Source of the DNA: Leptospiraceae bacterium
GTDB taxonomy: Bacteria > Spirochaetota > Leptospiria > Leptospirales > Leptonemataceae
Length of the DNA stretch: 64,000 nt
Direction of reading: 5' to 3'
NCBI GenBank assembly: GCA_026418015.1
Contig: JAOACE010000013.1
Location: forward strand, 124,001 to 188,000
Numbering within the stretch: the stretch's first letter is position 1; each line of letters starts with the position of its first letter. Below are positions 36,739 to 45,304 of the stretch, one piece after another. The position numbers and the translations under genes were made by a program. The notes beneath the pieces are model-generated. The model saw only the letters and a list, made by a program, of their open reading frames with translations. It was not told the origin of the DNA and did not search any database.

Positions 36739-38093
36739 AGGCATTCATTATCGCTGGTGTTTCGAGTGGTACTGGTAAAACATCTATTTCTATCGGAATT
36801 ACCAAAGCACTAACAGATAATGGATTGAAGGTTCAAACATTTAAAGTCGGACCCGATTATTTGGATCCAACCTGGCTAAAAGCAGCATCAAAAAATGAAT
36901 GTTATAATCTTGATGTATTCATGACAAGCGAAGAATATGTAAAAGAATTATTCTACGAAAAAACCAAAAATGTAGATGTAGCTTTAATAGAAGGTGTAAT
37001 GGGATTGTATGATGGTGCAGATAGCAGATCCATCTATGGTAGTACAGCACATATTTCTAAACTTCTTTCTCTTCCAGTAATTTTAGTAGTTGATGCAGGA
37101 GGATTGTCGAACAGCATTGCAGCAATAGTAAAAGGCTATCAAAATTTAGAAAACATCTGGATTGTGGGAATAATCGCTAATTTTTGCGGATCAGAATATC
37201 ATGCAAAACTATTACAAGAAACACTGAATTTTTATGGTTTACCTTCTTTAATTGGTTATCTTAAAAAGAATCAACTTCCCAAATTACCAGAACGACATCT
37301 AGGGATATATGCATACCACCTAAACGAAGAGAACCAAGAAATATTAAATCAATTAGGTAGCTCTATTCGCGAAAGTATCGATATAAATCAATTATTATCG
37401 CTTCCAGAAATCGAAACAAAACAAAACACAAAAAAAATATCATTAAACCTATTACCTAAAAAACATATTTTAATTGCTTATGATGATGCCTTTTATTTTT
37501 ATTATCCTGACAATCTATATTACCTAAAAGAGTTAGGCTTTAAGGTTTTAGAATTCTCTCCTTTAAAAGATCAAACGATAACAAAACAAATAGATATGCT
37601 ATACATTGGTGGTGGTTATCCAGAATTATATGCAGAAACTCTCGAAAAAAACTATCTTACAAAAGAAAGTATTTATAAATTTTATCAGCATAACGGTTAT
37701 ATTTATGCAGAATGTGGAGGATTGATATATCTTTCGAAGTTTTTGGAAGCAGAAGACCAAAAGTATGCAATGGTGGGTATTTTTAATTTTTCTACAAGAA
37801 TGTTAAAAAACAGAAAAGTATTAGGATATCGCATAATAAAATTAAAAGAAGATTGTTTTATTGGTAATAAAGAAATGGAACTTAAAGGGCATGAATTTCA
37901 TTATTCAGAAATTGTTCGCCAAGAAGAATCTTATAATACGATTTACCAAGTTTACAATCGCAAAAGAGATTTTATTCATTTGGAAGGATATCAAAATCAT
38001 CATGTAATAGCAAGCTACATTCACCTGCACTTTTATTCGAATTCCGAATGTTTTAAAAATTTTATTACACAAACAATGGAGGTTCAAAAATGA
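36735..38093 (+). CDS. cbiA: Cobyrinic acid a,c-diamide synthase
   Basis: A 452-residue glutamine-dependent amidase for side chains a and c of the corrin. The N-terminal P-loop domain has GVSSGTGKTSISIGI, FKVGPDYLDP and EGVMGLYDG. The C-terminal amidotransferase domain has the GGGYPELYAETL and IYAECGGLIYLSK segments, with Cys as nucleophile and the GHEFHYSE motif with the catalytic His. The context and length fit CbiA of the anaerobic pathway. It is coupled to cobO upstream and to cbtB downstream by 4-base overlaps. Confidence 0.95.
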   Translation: MKAFIIAGVSSGTGKTSISIGITKALTDNGLKVQTFKVGPDYLDPTWLKAASKNECYNLDVFMTSEEYVKELFYEKTKNVDVALIEGVMGLYDGADSRSIYGSTAHISKLLSLPVILVVDAGGLSNSIAAIVKGYQNLENIWIVGIIANFCGSEYHAKLLQETLNFYGLPSLIGYLKKNQLPKLPERHLGIYAYHLNEENQEILNQLGSSIRESIDINQLLSLPEIETKQNTKKISLNLLPKKHILIAYDDAFYFYYPDNLYYLKELGFKVLEFSPLKDQTITKQIDMLYIGGGYPELYAETLEKNYLTKESIYKFYQHNGYIYAECGGLIYLSKFLEAEDQKYAMVGIFNFSTRMLKNRKVLGYRIIKLKEDCFIGNKEMELKGHEFHYSEIVRQEESYNTIYQVYNRKRDFIHLEGYQNHHVIASYIHLHFYSNSECFKNFITQTMEVQK

Positions 38094-38293
38094 AAAATCA
38101 AAACATTTATAAACAAGCGAAAATCCATTTAAGGATAACGCGAACGTTGAATTTATCAGTTTTTCGAAAAGTAGTTGTTGTTTTATTTATTGTGGGTATT
38201 GTTCTCTATACAGTTCTATTTACTACATATCCACCTGTTCATGATTATTTCCATCAGTTAAGACATAGTCTTATGGTAATTCCATGTCATTAA
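38090..38293 (+). CDS. cbtB: CbtB-type small cobalt-transport subunit
   Basis: A 67-residue membrane protein with one helix (about residues 25-45) and the C-terminal His motif HDYFHQLRHSLMVIPCH, the signature of CbtB. CbtB is normally paired with the five-helix CbtA in predicted cobalt uptake. No CbtA is present in this window; two membrane-anchored periplasmic proteins follow instead. It may therefore belong to a different transporter. It starts inside the cbiA stop (ATGA). Confidence 0.87.
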   Translation: MKNQNIYKQAKIHLRITRTLNLSVFRKVVVVLFIVGIVLYTVLFTTYPPVHDYFHQLRHSLMVIPCH

Positions 38294-38304
38294 GGAGGTT
38301 TATA

Positions 38305-38787
38305 ATGAATTTTTATAAAATATTTATAATTTATTTTTTTATAATTTTTTCTATCAATGCAAAAAATATTTGTAGTACACAAGAAAAAATTTATGCAGAT
38401 AAAGGATTAGCAAAAATCACCCTTCAATTACCAGAAAGACAAAAAATACCCATCGAAATAAAAATTCATACACCTTCGCACTTACTTATTGGAACGGATT
38501 TTCCAGTAGTAGAAGGAACCGATCTTTTAGATATATCTACCATAACAAACGAAGAAGGTCTCTATGATTTTGAACTTGTTTTTCCGATTCGAGGAACTTA
38601 TAAGATAGAGATAAAAGATTTGGGCACGAATCAGATATATCTATGCAAATTAGAAGTTTATGAACATCCCCAGGAAGTAAAAAACTTTTACGTTTTGGTC
38701 ACTATTTTGTTTATCGTAGGTTTTATTTCTGGAATCATTATCTTCCAAACCAATAAAAATAAAATACAAATCGAAACACTCTATTAG
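38305..38787 (+). CDS. Membrane-anchored periplasmic protein next to CbtB
   Basis: A 160-residue protein of unknown function. The start at 38305 is chosen for its AAGGAGG site; a signal peptide ends near INAKN. The middle is a single beta-sandwich-like domain (RQKIPIEIKIHTPSHLL, GTYKIEIKDLG) with two Cys. A C-terminal helix (FYVLVTILFIVGFISGIII) anchors it with a short cytoplasmic tail. It sits 11 bases after cbtB and before a second protein of the same layout, suggesting a complex for cobalt handling. The fold resembles FixH/YtkA-type periplasmic domains, but I cannot assign it. Confidence 0.7.
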   Translation: MNFYKIFIIYFFIIFSINAKNICSTQEKIYADKGLAKITLQLPERQKIPIEIKIHTPSHLLIGTDFPVVEGTDLLDISTITNEEGLYDFELVFPIRGTYKIEIKDLGTNQIYLCKLEVYEHPQEVKNFYVLVTILFIVGFISGIIIFQTNKNKIQIETLY

Positions 38788-38796
38788 GAGGAAAAC

Positions 38797-39339
38797 ATGA
38801 AAAAACTCATTTTTATTTTATTATTAGTAACCATATCTCTTTATGCCCATCACCCTGGACACGAAGAAGAACATGAACAAAAAGAAGAAATATGTTTTGA
38901 TCAAAAAGATCTACACTTTCATAGTTCCATTAACGAAAAACCTACTGTAGGAAAGCTCAGTAATCTATTTGGAATCTTAAAATCGAAGAACAATATTTTT
39001 CCTGTATTGTATAAAATAGAAGTTCAAAACATCGAACACGAAGAAACTGTATTTCGCGCGCAAACAATTTCTTTAGATGGCAATTTAAATTGGAAATATC
39101 AATTTTTCGATGGATCTCCTCATAAAATATTTGTTTCCTTGTTCGATCATCAAAACCATCTAATTGTGTCTGATTTTTTTATTAAAGAAGTAGAAGCGGT
39201 TGAACCTCCTCTTTTTAGTATTGTAAGAAGTATGTTATTGTTATTATTAATTACTTTCTCTGGCATGGTATTAGGATATTTTCTAAGTTTCTTGATTTGG
39301 AAATATAGAATCATCGATGAAAATTCTAACAACCAATAA
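38797..39339 (+). CDS. His/Glu-rich membrane-anchored periplasmic protein
   Basis: A 180-residue protein. The signal peptide cuts near SLYA, so the mature protein begins with HHPGHEEEHEQKEE, a probable metal-binding N-terminus; a further His pair (HFHSS) and Cys follow. A beta-rich middle domain leads to a C-terminal membrane helix (MLLLLLITFSGMVLGYFLSFL). Its layout copies that of the preceding gene. With CbtB and the riboswitch-led corrin operon, a role in capture of cobalt is a reasonable inference. The end overlaps the AAA ATPase gene by 23 bases. Confidence 0.72.
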   Translation: MKKLIFILLLVTISLYAHHPGHEEEHEQKEEICFDQKDLHFHSSINEKPTVGKLSNLFGILKSKNNIFPVLYKIEVQNIEHEETVFRAQTISLDGNLNWKYQFFDGSPHKIFVSLFDHQNHLIVSDFFIKEVEAVEPPLFSIVRSMLLLLLITFSGMVLGYFLSFLIWKYRIIDENSNNQ

Positions 39340-40549
39340 TATTAAAATATCGAATCAATTAATCGACCAAATTATTGGTCAGGAACATGCAGTTCGAATA
39401 GCAAAACTTGTAGCAAAACAAAGGCGATTTTTATTACTCATTGGAGAGCCAGGTACAGGAAAAAGTATGCTTGCCCAAGCAGTTGCAGAAATATTAGAAC
39501 AAGAAAAATATCCTATCTACGATATTTTAAGCATACCTAATAAAGAGGATCCATTCCTACCTTTGATTAAAGTATTACCATCACAAGAAACAGAAAAATA
39601 TCTATCGAATTTTAAGAAAAAGTTAGAGAAGTCATTTCTTTTCGAAAAATATCTTTTTTATGTGATTTATTTTACATCTTTTTTTGTAGGAATTTTTTTA
39701 TATATTATTTATAAAGGAAATATAAATTATTTTTTACTATCTATTGCTTTTATAATCATTGTTTTTCTAATACAGAAATCGACTCTAAAAAATGTAGGGA
39801 ATGCTTATCTTCCTAAGGTATTAGTAAAAAACCAACCAGATAAAGTGCCATTTATCGATGCAACAGGAAGCCAATTAGCAAACCTATTAGGAGATGTTCG
39901 ACACGATCCATATCAATCTGGTGGAATAGAAACGCCACCTCATCAATTATTAGAAGCAGGAGCAATACATCGCGCTCATAAGGGAGTTCTGTACATAGAC
40001 GAAGTCTCTACTCTAAGTGTAGAAGCACAACAAAACCTGTTATCTGCAATCCAAGAAAAAAAATTCGCTATTACGGGAAGAACCCCCGGCTCCAGTGGCA
40101 CAATGGTGCGTTCTCAACCTGTCCCTTGCGATTTTATATTAATTCTTGCAGGAAATATCGAAGATTTACAGAATATGCATCCAGCTCTTCGTTCAAGAAT
40201 TCGCGGATATGGATACGAAGTTCTAACAAACACAAGAATGCCCAAAAACAAAGAAAATACATACAGGTTGATTCAGTTTATTAAACGAGAAATACAAATA
40301 GACGATAAAATAAAAGATTTTTCTTTCGAAGCAATCGTAGAACTTTTAAAAGAAGCTCATAAAAGAAGTAATCAAAAAAATTATTATACGCTTAAATTAA
40401 GGGAATTAGGTGGACTTATACGGATTGCAGGAGATTTGAGCAGTTTAGATAATTCCCCTTTGGTTTTACGAAAACACATAAAAGAAGCAAAAATTATGGC
40501 ATTGTCCATAGAAGAACAACTTCAAAGGATCCAAAATGAAAAAACGTAA
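39317..40549 (+). CDS. LonB-like AAA+ ATPase without protease domain
   Basis: A 410-residue AAA+ protein. Walker A is GEPGTGKSM (about residues 43-51). Two membrane helices follow (about 110-155), inserted between Walker A and Walker B, the hallmark of archaeal-type LonB. Next come GDVRHDPYQSGG, Walker B VLYIDEVSTL, and QEKKFAITGR with the SGTMVRSQPVPCDF segment. The Lon protease domain with its Ser-Lys dyad is absent, so it cannot be a self-contained protease. It lies between the putative cobalt uptake genes and cbiX. A role as energiser or chelatase-type motor for cobalt is inferred from position only. The start overlaps the previous gene. Confidence 0.85.
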   Translation: MKILTTNNIKISNQLIDQIIGQEHAVRIAKLVAKQRRFLLLIGEPGTGKSMLAQAVAEILEQEKYPIYDILSIPNKEDPFLPLIKVLPSQETEKYLSNFKKKLEKSFLFEKYLFYVIYFTSFFVGIFLYIIYKGNINYFLLSIAFIIIVFLIQKSTLKNVGNAYLPKVLVKNQPDKVPFIDATGSQLANLLGDVRHDPYQSGGIETPPHQLLEAGAIHRAHKGVLYIDEVSTLSVEAQQNLLSAIQEKKFAITGRTPGSSGTMVRSQPVPCDFILILAGNIEDLQNMHPALRSRIRGYGYEVLTNTRMPKNKENTYRLIQFIKREIQIDDKIKDFSFEAIVELLKEAHKRSNQKNYYTLKLRELGGLIRIAGDLSSLDNSPLVLRKHIKEAKIMALSIEEQLQRIQNEKT

Positions 40550-41738
40550 AGCAATTGTATTCATAGGTCATGGTAGTAGATATCAAATTGCTGATGATTA
40601 TATGAATCAGTTTATAAACGAATTTAAAAATTGGATTTATAAATTTTATAAAGAAATTCAAGATTATGACGTTTATTATAGCTATATTGAGCTATCTGAA
40701 CCTAACATGAAGAAGGTTTTGTATAATATCTCGTATGAGTATCAACACATTCTTATATTTCCATTACTTTTGTTAAGAGCAGGACATGCAAAAAATGATC
40801 TGCCACTACTTATTTCGGAATTAAGAAAAGAATTTCCTAACAACGAATATATTATAACAGATGTGTTAGGAGTCCATCATCTGATGGTGGATTTAGTCTA
40901 TAAACGATTCGAAGAAAATAATTTACTAATTGATTTAGATAACACGATCGTCATTTTTTTAGGTAGAGGTTCTAGCGATCCCGATGCTAACGGCGATTTG
41001 TATAAATTGGCACGACTCTTTAAAGAAAAAAGCAACTTTTCTTTTGTAGAACCATCGTTTATAGGAATTACTAAGCCGCTATTAGAAGATACATTAAGTT
41101 TTGTGGTTAGAGCAAACCCCAAAAACATCATCATTTTCCCTTATTTACTATTCGAAGGTGTTCTATCCGAAAAAATCGAAAAAATAAAAGACAAATTCCA
41201 AGAAAAATATCCTTGGATAAAATTTTATCACCTAAATTGTTTAGGTATCGATGAACTTATATTCAAATTAATCCAAGAAAGAATAGAAAATGCACTAAAC
41301 AATCACCAAAGCACTCTACCCTGCGATAACTGTAAATATCGCGTAGTTTATCCAGAACAAATAAACGAAGTAGGTGGACTAGAAGCATTGTTATGGAGTA
41401 AAAGGCATATGTTTACACATAGCATTGCAGTTCCTAATCATTCCCACAATAGGTTCAAAAAATATGTATTTATCTGCGGAAATATTAATTGTTCTCAAAG
41501 AGGTAGCATAAAACTAATCGATGATTTTCGAAGAAAACTAAAAGAAATAAAAAAGCACAAAGAAATTGCTGTAATTCAAAGTTCTTGCTTTGGAAAATGT
41601 GGAGAAGGTCCCAATTTGGTTGTATTTCCTGATGGAATATGGTATAAAGAGGTTCAAACCACAGATATTGATGAACTAATCCAAAAACATTTGATTAAAA
41701 ACGAACTCGTAACTCGACTTATAGATAATATTATGTAA
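40536..41738 (+). CDS. cbiX: Sirohydrochlorin cobaltochelatase CbiX with C-terminal [2Fe-2S] ferredoxin domain
   Basis: A 400-residue enzyme that inserts cobalt into sirohydrochlorin, the committed step of anaerobic B12 synthesis. Two CbiX units are seen: FIGHGSRYQIA near the start, with the catalytic His, and FLGRGSSDPDANGD near residue 145, where the His is replaced by Arg. A later CDNCKYR may bind metal. From about residue 308 a thioredoxin-like [2Fe-2S] ferredoxin follows, with Cys in FICGNINCSQRG and SSCFGKCGEGPN. Such CbiX-ferredoxin fusions are known in leptospires. It overlaps the AAA ATPase gene by 14 bases. Confidence 0.92.
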   Translation: MKKRKAIVFIGHGSRYQIADDYMNQFINEFKNWIYKFYKEIQDYDVYYSYIELSEPNMKKVLYNISYEYQHILIFPLLLLRAGHAKNDLPLLISELRKEFPNNEYIITDVLGVHHLMVDLVYKRFEENNLLIDLDNTIVIFLGRGSSDPDANGDLYKLARLFKEKSNFSFVEPSFIGITKPLLEDTLSFVVRANPKNIIIFPYLLFEGVLSEKIEKIKDKFQEKYPWIKFYHLNCLGIDELIFKLIQERIENALNNHQSTLPCDNCKYRVVYPEQINEVGGLEALLWSKRHMFTHSIAVPNHSHNRFKKYVFICGNINCSQRGSIKLIDDFRRKLKEIKKHKEIAVIQSSCFGKCGEGPNLVVFPDGIWYKEVQTTDIDELIQKHLIKNELVTRLIDNIM

Positions 41739-41750
41739 AAGGAGAAAAAT

Positions 41751-42119
41751 ATGGCATGTCATGAACTTTCGGCATTACGATTAGGTTTAATGAAGGTACT
41801 GGGCATAGAAGATCCAACAGAAGAAGAACACGAAAAAAAGGAATTAGGAAGTGTTTTAAACGAACGACCTGTTCTAGATTCTTTAACAAAGGTGCAAGAT
41901 TTACAATCGCTTCTAAAATTCTACCAACATTCAATTGTAGAATTACAAGAAAAAGTAAGTAAAATGCAAGAAAATGATCCAAAAATTCATTACTATCGAT
42001 CCTTATTAGTTCTAACCAAAAAAGTAGAACAAGATTTGATCATTCAATTGGATAATCTAAAAAAAATTTACGAAGACTTAGACGAAATTCATCACTATTT
42101 ACACGAAATTTATCCGTAA
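41751..42119 (+). CDS. DUF3209-family cobalamin-operon protein
   Basis: A 122-residue protein beginning MACHELSALRLGLMKVLGI, which matches the DUF3209 family of unknown function, usually found in cobalamin clusters. The rest is helical and coiled-coil-like (about residues 45-115), rich in Glu, Lys, Leu and His, ending HHYLHEIYP. The initial Cys-His may bind metal. It has a good AAGGAG site, 12 bases after cbiX. The association with cbiX suggests a role in cobalt delivery or chelation, but no function is established. Confidence 0.85.
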   Translation: MACHELSALRLGLMKVLGIEDPTEEEHEKKELGSVLNERPVLDSLTKVQDLQSLLKFYQHSIVELQEKVSKMQENDPKIHYYRSLLVLTKKVEQDLIIQLDNLKKIYEDLDEIHHYLHEIYP

Positions 42120-42138
42120 CATTAAATAAGGGAGGAAA

Positions 42139-42819
42139 ATGATGAAACAAGCAACAATAAAAAAGGTGGAACAATACAACCCAACTACAAAAGCTTTTTT
42201 TTTAGAAAGTTCAGAACCAATAAATTTTACTGGTGGGAATTGGATCTTAGTACATTCCAACATACCCAAAGAAGATGGTAATGTTTATAAACGATCTTAT
42301 TCTATTTGTTCGAGCGATAGAAATCAACATGAATTTATGCTAATTATAAAGCTGGTGAATCCGGATCATGTTTCTGGATATATGCATTCCTTAAAAAAAG
42401 GAGATACGATTCAGTTTAGTGGTCCTCATGGTAAAACATTTCGTTGGTTCGAAGACGATCCTGTGGGAAAATATTTATTCGTTGCAACTCATACTGGTAT
42501 TACCGCCATCTTGGGAGTACTAAACAGCAAACATTTTGTAACAAAAGTAAACTTTTTTGACTTTTTCTGGATTCTTCCCGAAGATGATGAAGAGTATTTT
42601 ATCCCAGATGAAAAATTCGATGAACTTCTAGAAAATATTCCCCCTGAGGATTTTGAGTATACAATTTTTCCGGAAGGTTCATCATTTCTATTCGAAAATT
42701 CAAACATCTTAAATTTATACGATGGAATTTTTATTGCAGGAAAAAAAGACATTATAAATGAATTCGAAAAAAGAATCAACAAAGATAAAGTAATATTAAG
42801 AACAGAATATTTTTTCTAA
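42139..42819 (+). CDS. Ferredoxin reductase-like FAD/NAD(P) oxidoreductase
   Basis: A 226-residue protein with the ferredoxin-NADP reductase layout. The FAD-binding beta barrel has the signature KRSYSICSS, then GYMHSLKKGDTIQFSGPHG. The NAD(P) domain has FVATHTGITAILGVL (in place of the usual GxGIxP) and a C-terminal GIFIAGKKDII. No Fe-S domain is attached. In this operon it stands directly before the reductase-CbiD fusion, so it may supply the electrons for ring reduction during corrin synthesis. The assignment to the FNR superfamily is firm; the substrate is unknown. Met2 is an equal start. Confidence 0.83.
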   Translation: MMKQATIKKVEQYNPTTKAFFLESSEPINFTGGNWILVHSNIPKEDGNVYKRSYSICSSDRNQHEFMLIIKLVNPDHVSGYMHSLKKGDTIQFSGPHGKTFRWFEDDPVGKYLFVATHTGITAILGVLNSKHFVTKVNFFDFFWILPEDDEEYFIPDEKFDELLENIPPEDFEYTIFPEGSSFLFENSNILNLYDGIFIAGKKDIINEFEKRINKDKVILRTEYFF

Positions 42820-42822
42820 AAC

Positions 42823-44667
42823 ATGAAAGAAATCATTCTAACAAAAAAAGAGATTTTCGGAAATTTTGCTCGATTAACGTTTTCTACCCAAGGTCTAAAC
42901 GATTATGATTATAAAATTCAATTTCCCTACAACAAAGAATTTAGAAATTACAACATTGTCGTCATAAAACAAAATGAATTCCAAATTCTAGTAAAACAAC
43001 TAAAAGATTTTTCTAAAAAACTCATCGAATCTAACATAGAAGAAAAATTTAACGTTAAATTCAATCCTTTTCCCGAAGATTCTATCGATAAAATTAAATC
43101 TTATGCATCAAAAAAAGATTCTTCTTTACTTTTGATTGCAAGCGATACCGGTATAACACATATTCTATCGTTAATAAGACAAGACTGGTTTAATCCATAC
43201 TTAAAGATGACAAGAATCATTTGGTTTTATCAAGAGGACTTTATTCAACCAGAATTTTTAATACAAGAATTTTCTTTTTTAGAACAAACCAATTTTTACT
43301 ATCATAAAATTCCTATAAACGATGAATTCGAGCGAATGGAGTTTTCGCGACAAATTATCGAAAAAGAAATCGAAAAACACAAAATATCTTATGTTTTAAT
43401 TACTGGTGATGGAAAAATCAACCATGCATTAGAGACAACACTGATTGTTCATGAAATTCCAGAAAATATCATAGAAACCATAGCGTATTATAATCCCAAT
43501 CCATTAAAAAGAGAGCCACCAGAAAATGGTATTCTAAGAACAGGATTTACAACTGGAGCATGTGCAGCTGCATCTGCAAAAGCTGCAACCAAAGCTATTC
43601 TAGAAAAAAAAATTCTTAAAGAAATTCAATGCACACTGCCCAATAGAATGGAAGTGGTTTTTCCATTAAGACGATGCGAACTCTACGAAGATAGAGCAAT
43701 ATGTAGTGTTATAAAAGATGCGGGTGATGATCCAGATTGTACTCATCTCGCAGAAATTGTTGCAGAAGTAAAACTGATACCAGAAAAAAAAGTTATATTA
43801 AAAGGCGGTAAAGGTGTAGCAGTAGTGACAAAATCTGGGTTGGGGTTAGAAGTAGGTGGACCTGCAATCAATCCGGTACCAAGAAAGAACATTACAGAAA
43901 ACGTCCTAGAAGTTTTACAAAATACACCTTATGGAGCAGAAGTCACTATAAGTGTTCCGCGAGGTAGAGAAATGGCTCTCGATACGACTAATGCACGTCT
44001 AGGACTGATTGGTGGAATTTCTATTCTAGGAACAACAGGCATTGTAAAACCATATTCTACCGCAGCATATCGCGCAAGTATAATCCAAGCAATTCAAGTA
44101 GCAAAAGAAAGAGGCATTAATACATTGGTTTTTACAACTGGTGGTCGTTCGGAACAATACGCGATGGATTATTTAAAATCCCAGAAATTAGAATTGCCTA
44201 TCGAAGCTTTTATTCAGGTAGGTGATTTTATTGGTACTGGTATAAAACATGCAAAAAAAATCAAAATTCCCCATGTAATTATATTTGGTATGATTGGCAA
44301 ATTATCTAAGATGGCAGATGGAGTTACTCAAACCCATCAAGCTGGATCGAACGTAAATATGGAACTTTTAGCAAATTATGCAAAAGCAAAAGGAAGTTCC
44401 GAAGAAATTCAAAACGAAATAAAAAAAGCGAATACAGCAAGACACGTTCTCGAAATCTGTAAAAAAAACAACATTCCCATTGCTGATTTGATCTGTAGAG
44501 ATGTTGTTAGAGTAATGATGAATTATGCTTACAATAAAAAACGCGAAGAATTAAAACAAGATTATCCAAAAGAATGGATCAAAGAATTTAAAATTGATTG
44601 TTATATGATAGATTTTGACGGAAATTTATTAGGATTTTACAAAGGAGAAAACAATGCAAACCAATGA
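42823..44667 (+). CDS. cbiD: Fusion: ferredoxin reductase-like domain + cobalt-precorrin-5B C1-methyltransferase CbiD
   Basis: A 614-residue protein. Residues 1 to about 230 resemble a ferredoxin reductase: a short barrel-like part, then LLLIASDTGITHILSL and ISYVLITGDGKINHALE, but no clear RxYS FAD motif. From about residue 235 comes CbiD: GILRTGFTTGACAAASAKAA, GKGVAVVTKSGLGLEVGGPA, NPVPRKNI and TTGGRSEQYAM. CbiD methylates C1 to give cobalt-precorrin-6A, which CbiJ then reduces. No CbiJ is found in this otherwise full operon, so the fused reductase could do that step. It is 3 bases after the related reductase gene and overlaps cbiC. Confidence 0.9.
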   Translation: MKEIILTKKEIFGNFARLTFSTQGLNDYDYKIQFPYNKEFRNYNIVVIKQNEFQILVKQLKDFSKKLIESNIEEKFNVKFNPFPEDSIDKIKSYASKKDSSLLLIASDTGITHILSLIRQDWFNPYLKMTRIIWFYQEDFIQPEFLIQEFSFLEQTNFYYHKIPINDEFERMEFSRQIIEKEIEKHKISYVLITGDGKINHALETTLIVHEIPENIIETIAYYNPNPLKREPPENGILRTGFTTGACAAASAKAATKAILEKKILKEIQCTLPNRMEVVFPLRRCELYEDRAICSVIKDAGDDPDCTHLAEIVAEVKLIPEKKVILKGGKGVAVVTKSGLGLEVGGPAINPVPRKNITENVLEVLQNTPYGAEVTISVPRGREMALDTTNARLGLIGGISILGTTGIVKPYSTAAYRASIIQAIQVAKERGINTLVFTTGGRSEQYAMDYLKSQKLELPIEAFIQVGDFIGTGIKHAKKIKIPHVIIFGMIGKLSKMADGVTQTHQAGSNVNMELLANYAKAKGSSEEIQNEIKKANTARHVLEICKKNNIPIADLICRDVVRVMMNYAYNKKREELKQDYPKEWIKEFKIDCYMIDFDGNLLGFYKGENNANQ

Positions 44668-45301
44668 TATGAGGCAAATTACTGAAAAAGGAAAACAAAT
44701 CGAAGACGAGAGTTTTGCGATAATTGATAGAGAAGCTGGTGTTCATAATTTTCCTCCAGAGCAGTGGCGCATTGTTCAACGCGTAATACATGCAACAGCT
44801 GATTTTGAGTTTAAAGAATTAATGAAATTTTCTACCAATGCAGTAGCAAAAGGCATAGAAGCTTTAAAAAATGGATGTGCCATTATTACAGATGTAAAGA
44901 TGATTATAGCTGGGTTGAACGAAAATCGATTGAATTCATATGGTTGTAAAACTTATTGCTTTATTTCTGATGATGATGTAATAGAGGCTGCAAAGAAAAA
45001 TAACTCTACGCGAGCGATTGAATCTATGCGAAAAGCACATGACTCTGGCTTGTTAAATGGAAGTATTGTAGCTATTGGTAATGCTCCTACTGCACTAATC
45101 GAAGTTGCTCGTTTAGTAAAAGAAGAAAATGCAAGACCTGCTTTAATCATCGGTGTTCCTGTTGGTTTTGTTTCTGCTAAAGAATCCAAAGAAATCATCA
45201 AGTCATTAGAGGAAGTGGAATGGATTGTTTCTGAGGGAAGAAAAGGTGGAAGTACTATCGCAGTAGCAATTATTCATGCATTGTTAACACTAACCGTATA
45301 A
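44654..45301 (+). CDS. cbiC: Cobalt-precorrin-8 methylmutase
   Basis: A 215-residue enzyme that moves the C11 methyl to C12 to give cobyrinic acid. Conserved segments are IDREAGVHNFPPEQWRIVQR, then VIHATADFEF with the catalytic His, then GCAIITDVKMIIAGL, and GNAPTALIEV and GVPVGFVSAKESK near the end. The length is standard. The start overlaps the cbiD stop by 14 bases, so translation is coupled. The operon order cbiD-cbiC-cbiE/T is common. Confidence 0.96.
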   Translation: MQTNDMRQITEKGKQIEDESFAIIDREAGVHNFPPEQWRIVQRVIHATADFEFKELMKFSTNAVAKGIEALKNGCAIITDVKMIIAGLNENRLNSYGCKTYCFISDDDVIEAAKKNNSTRAIESMRKAHDSGLLNGSIVAIGNAPTALIEVARLVKEENARPALIIGVPVGFVSAKESKEIIKSLEEVEWIVSEGRKGGSTIAVAIIHALLTLTV

Positions 45302-45304
45302 ACT

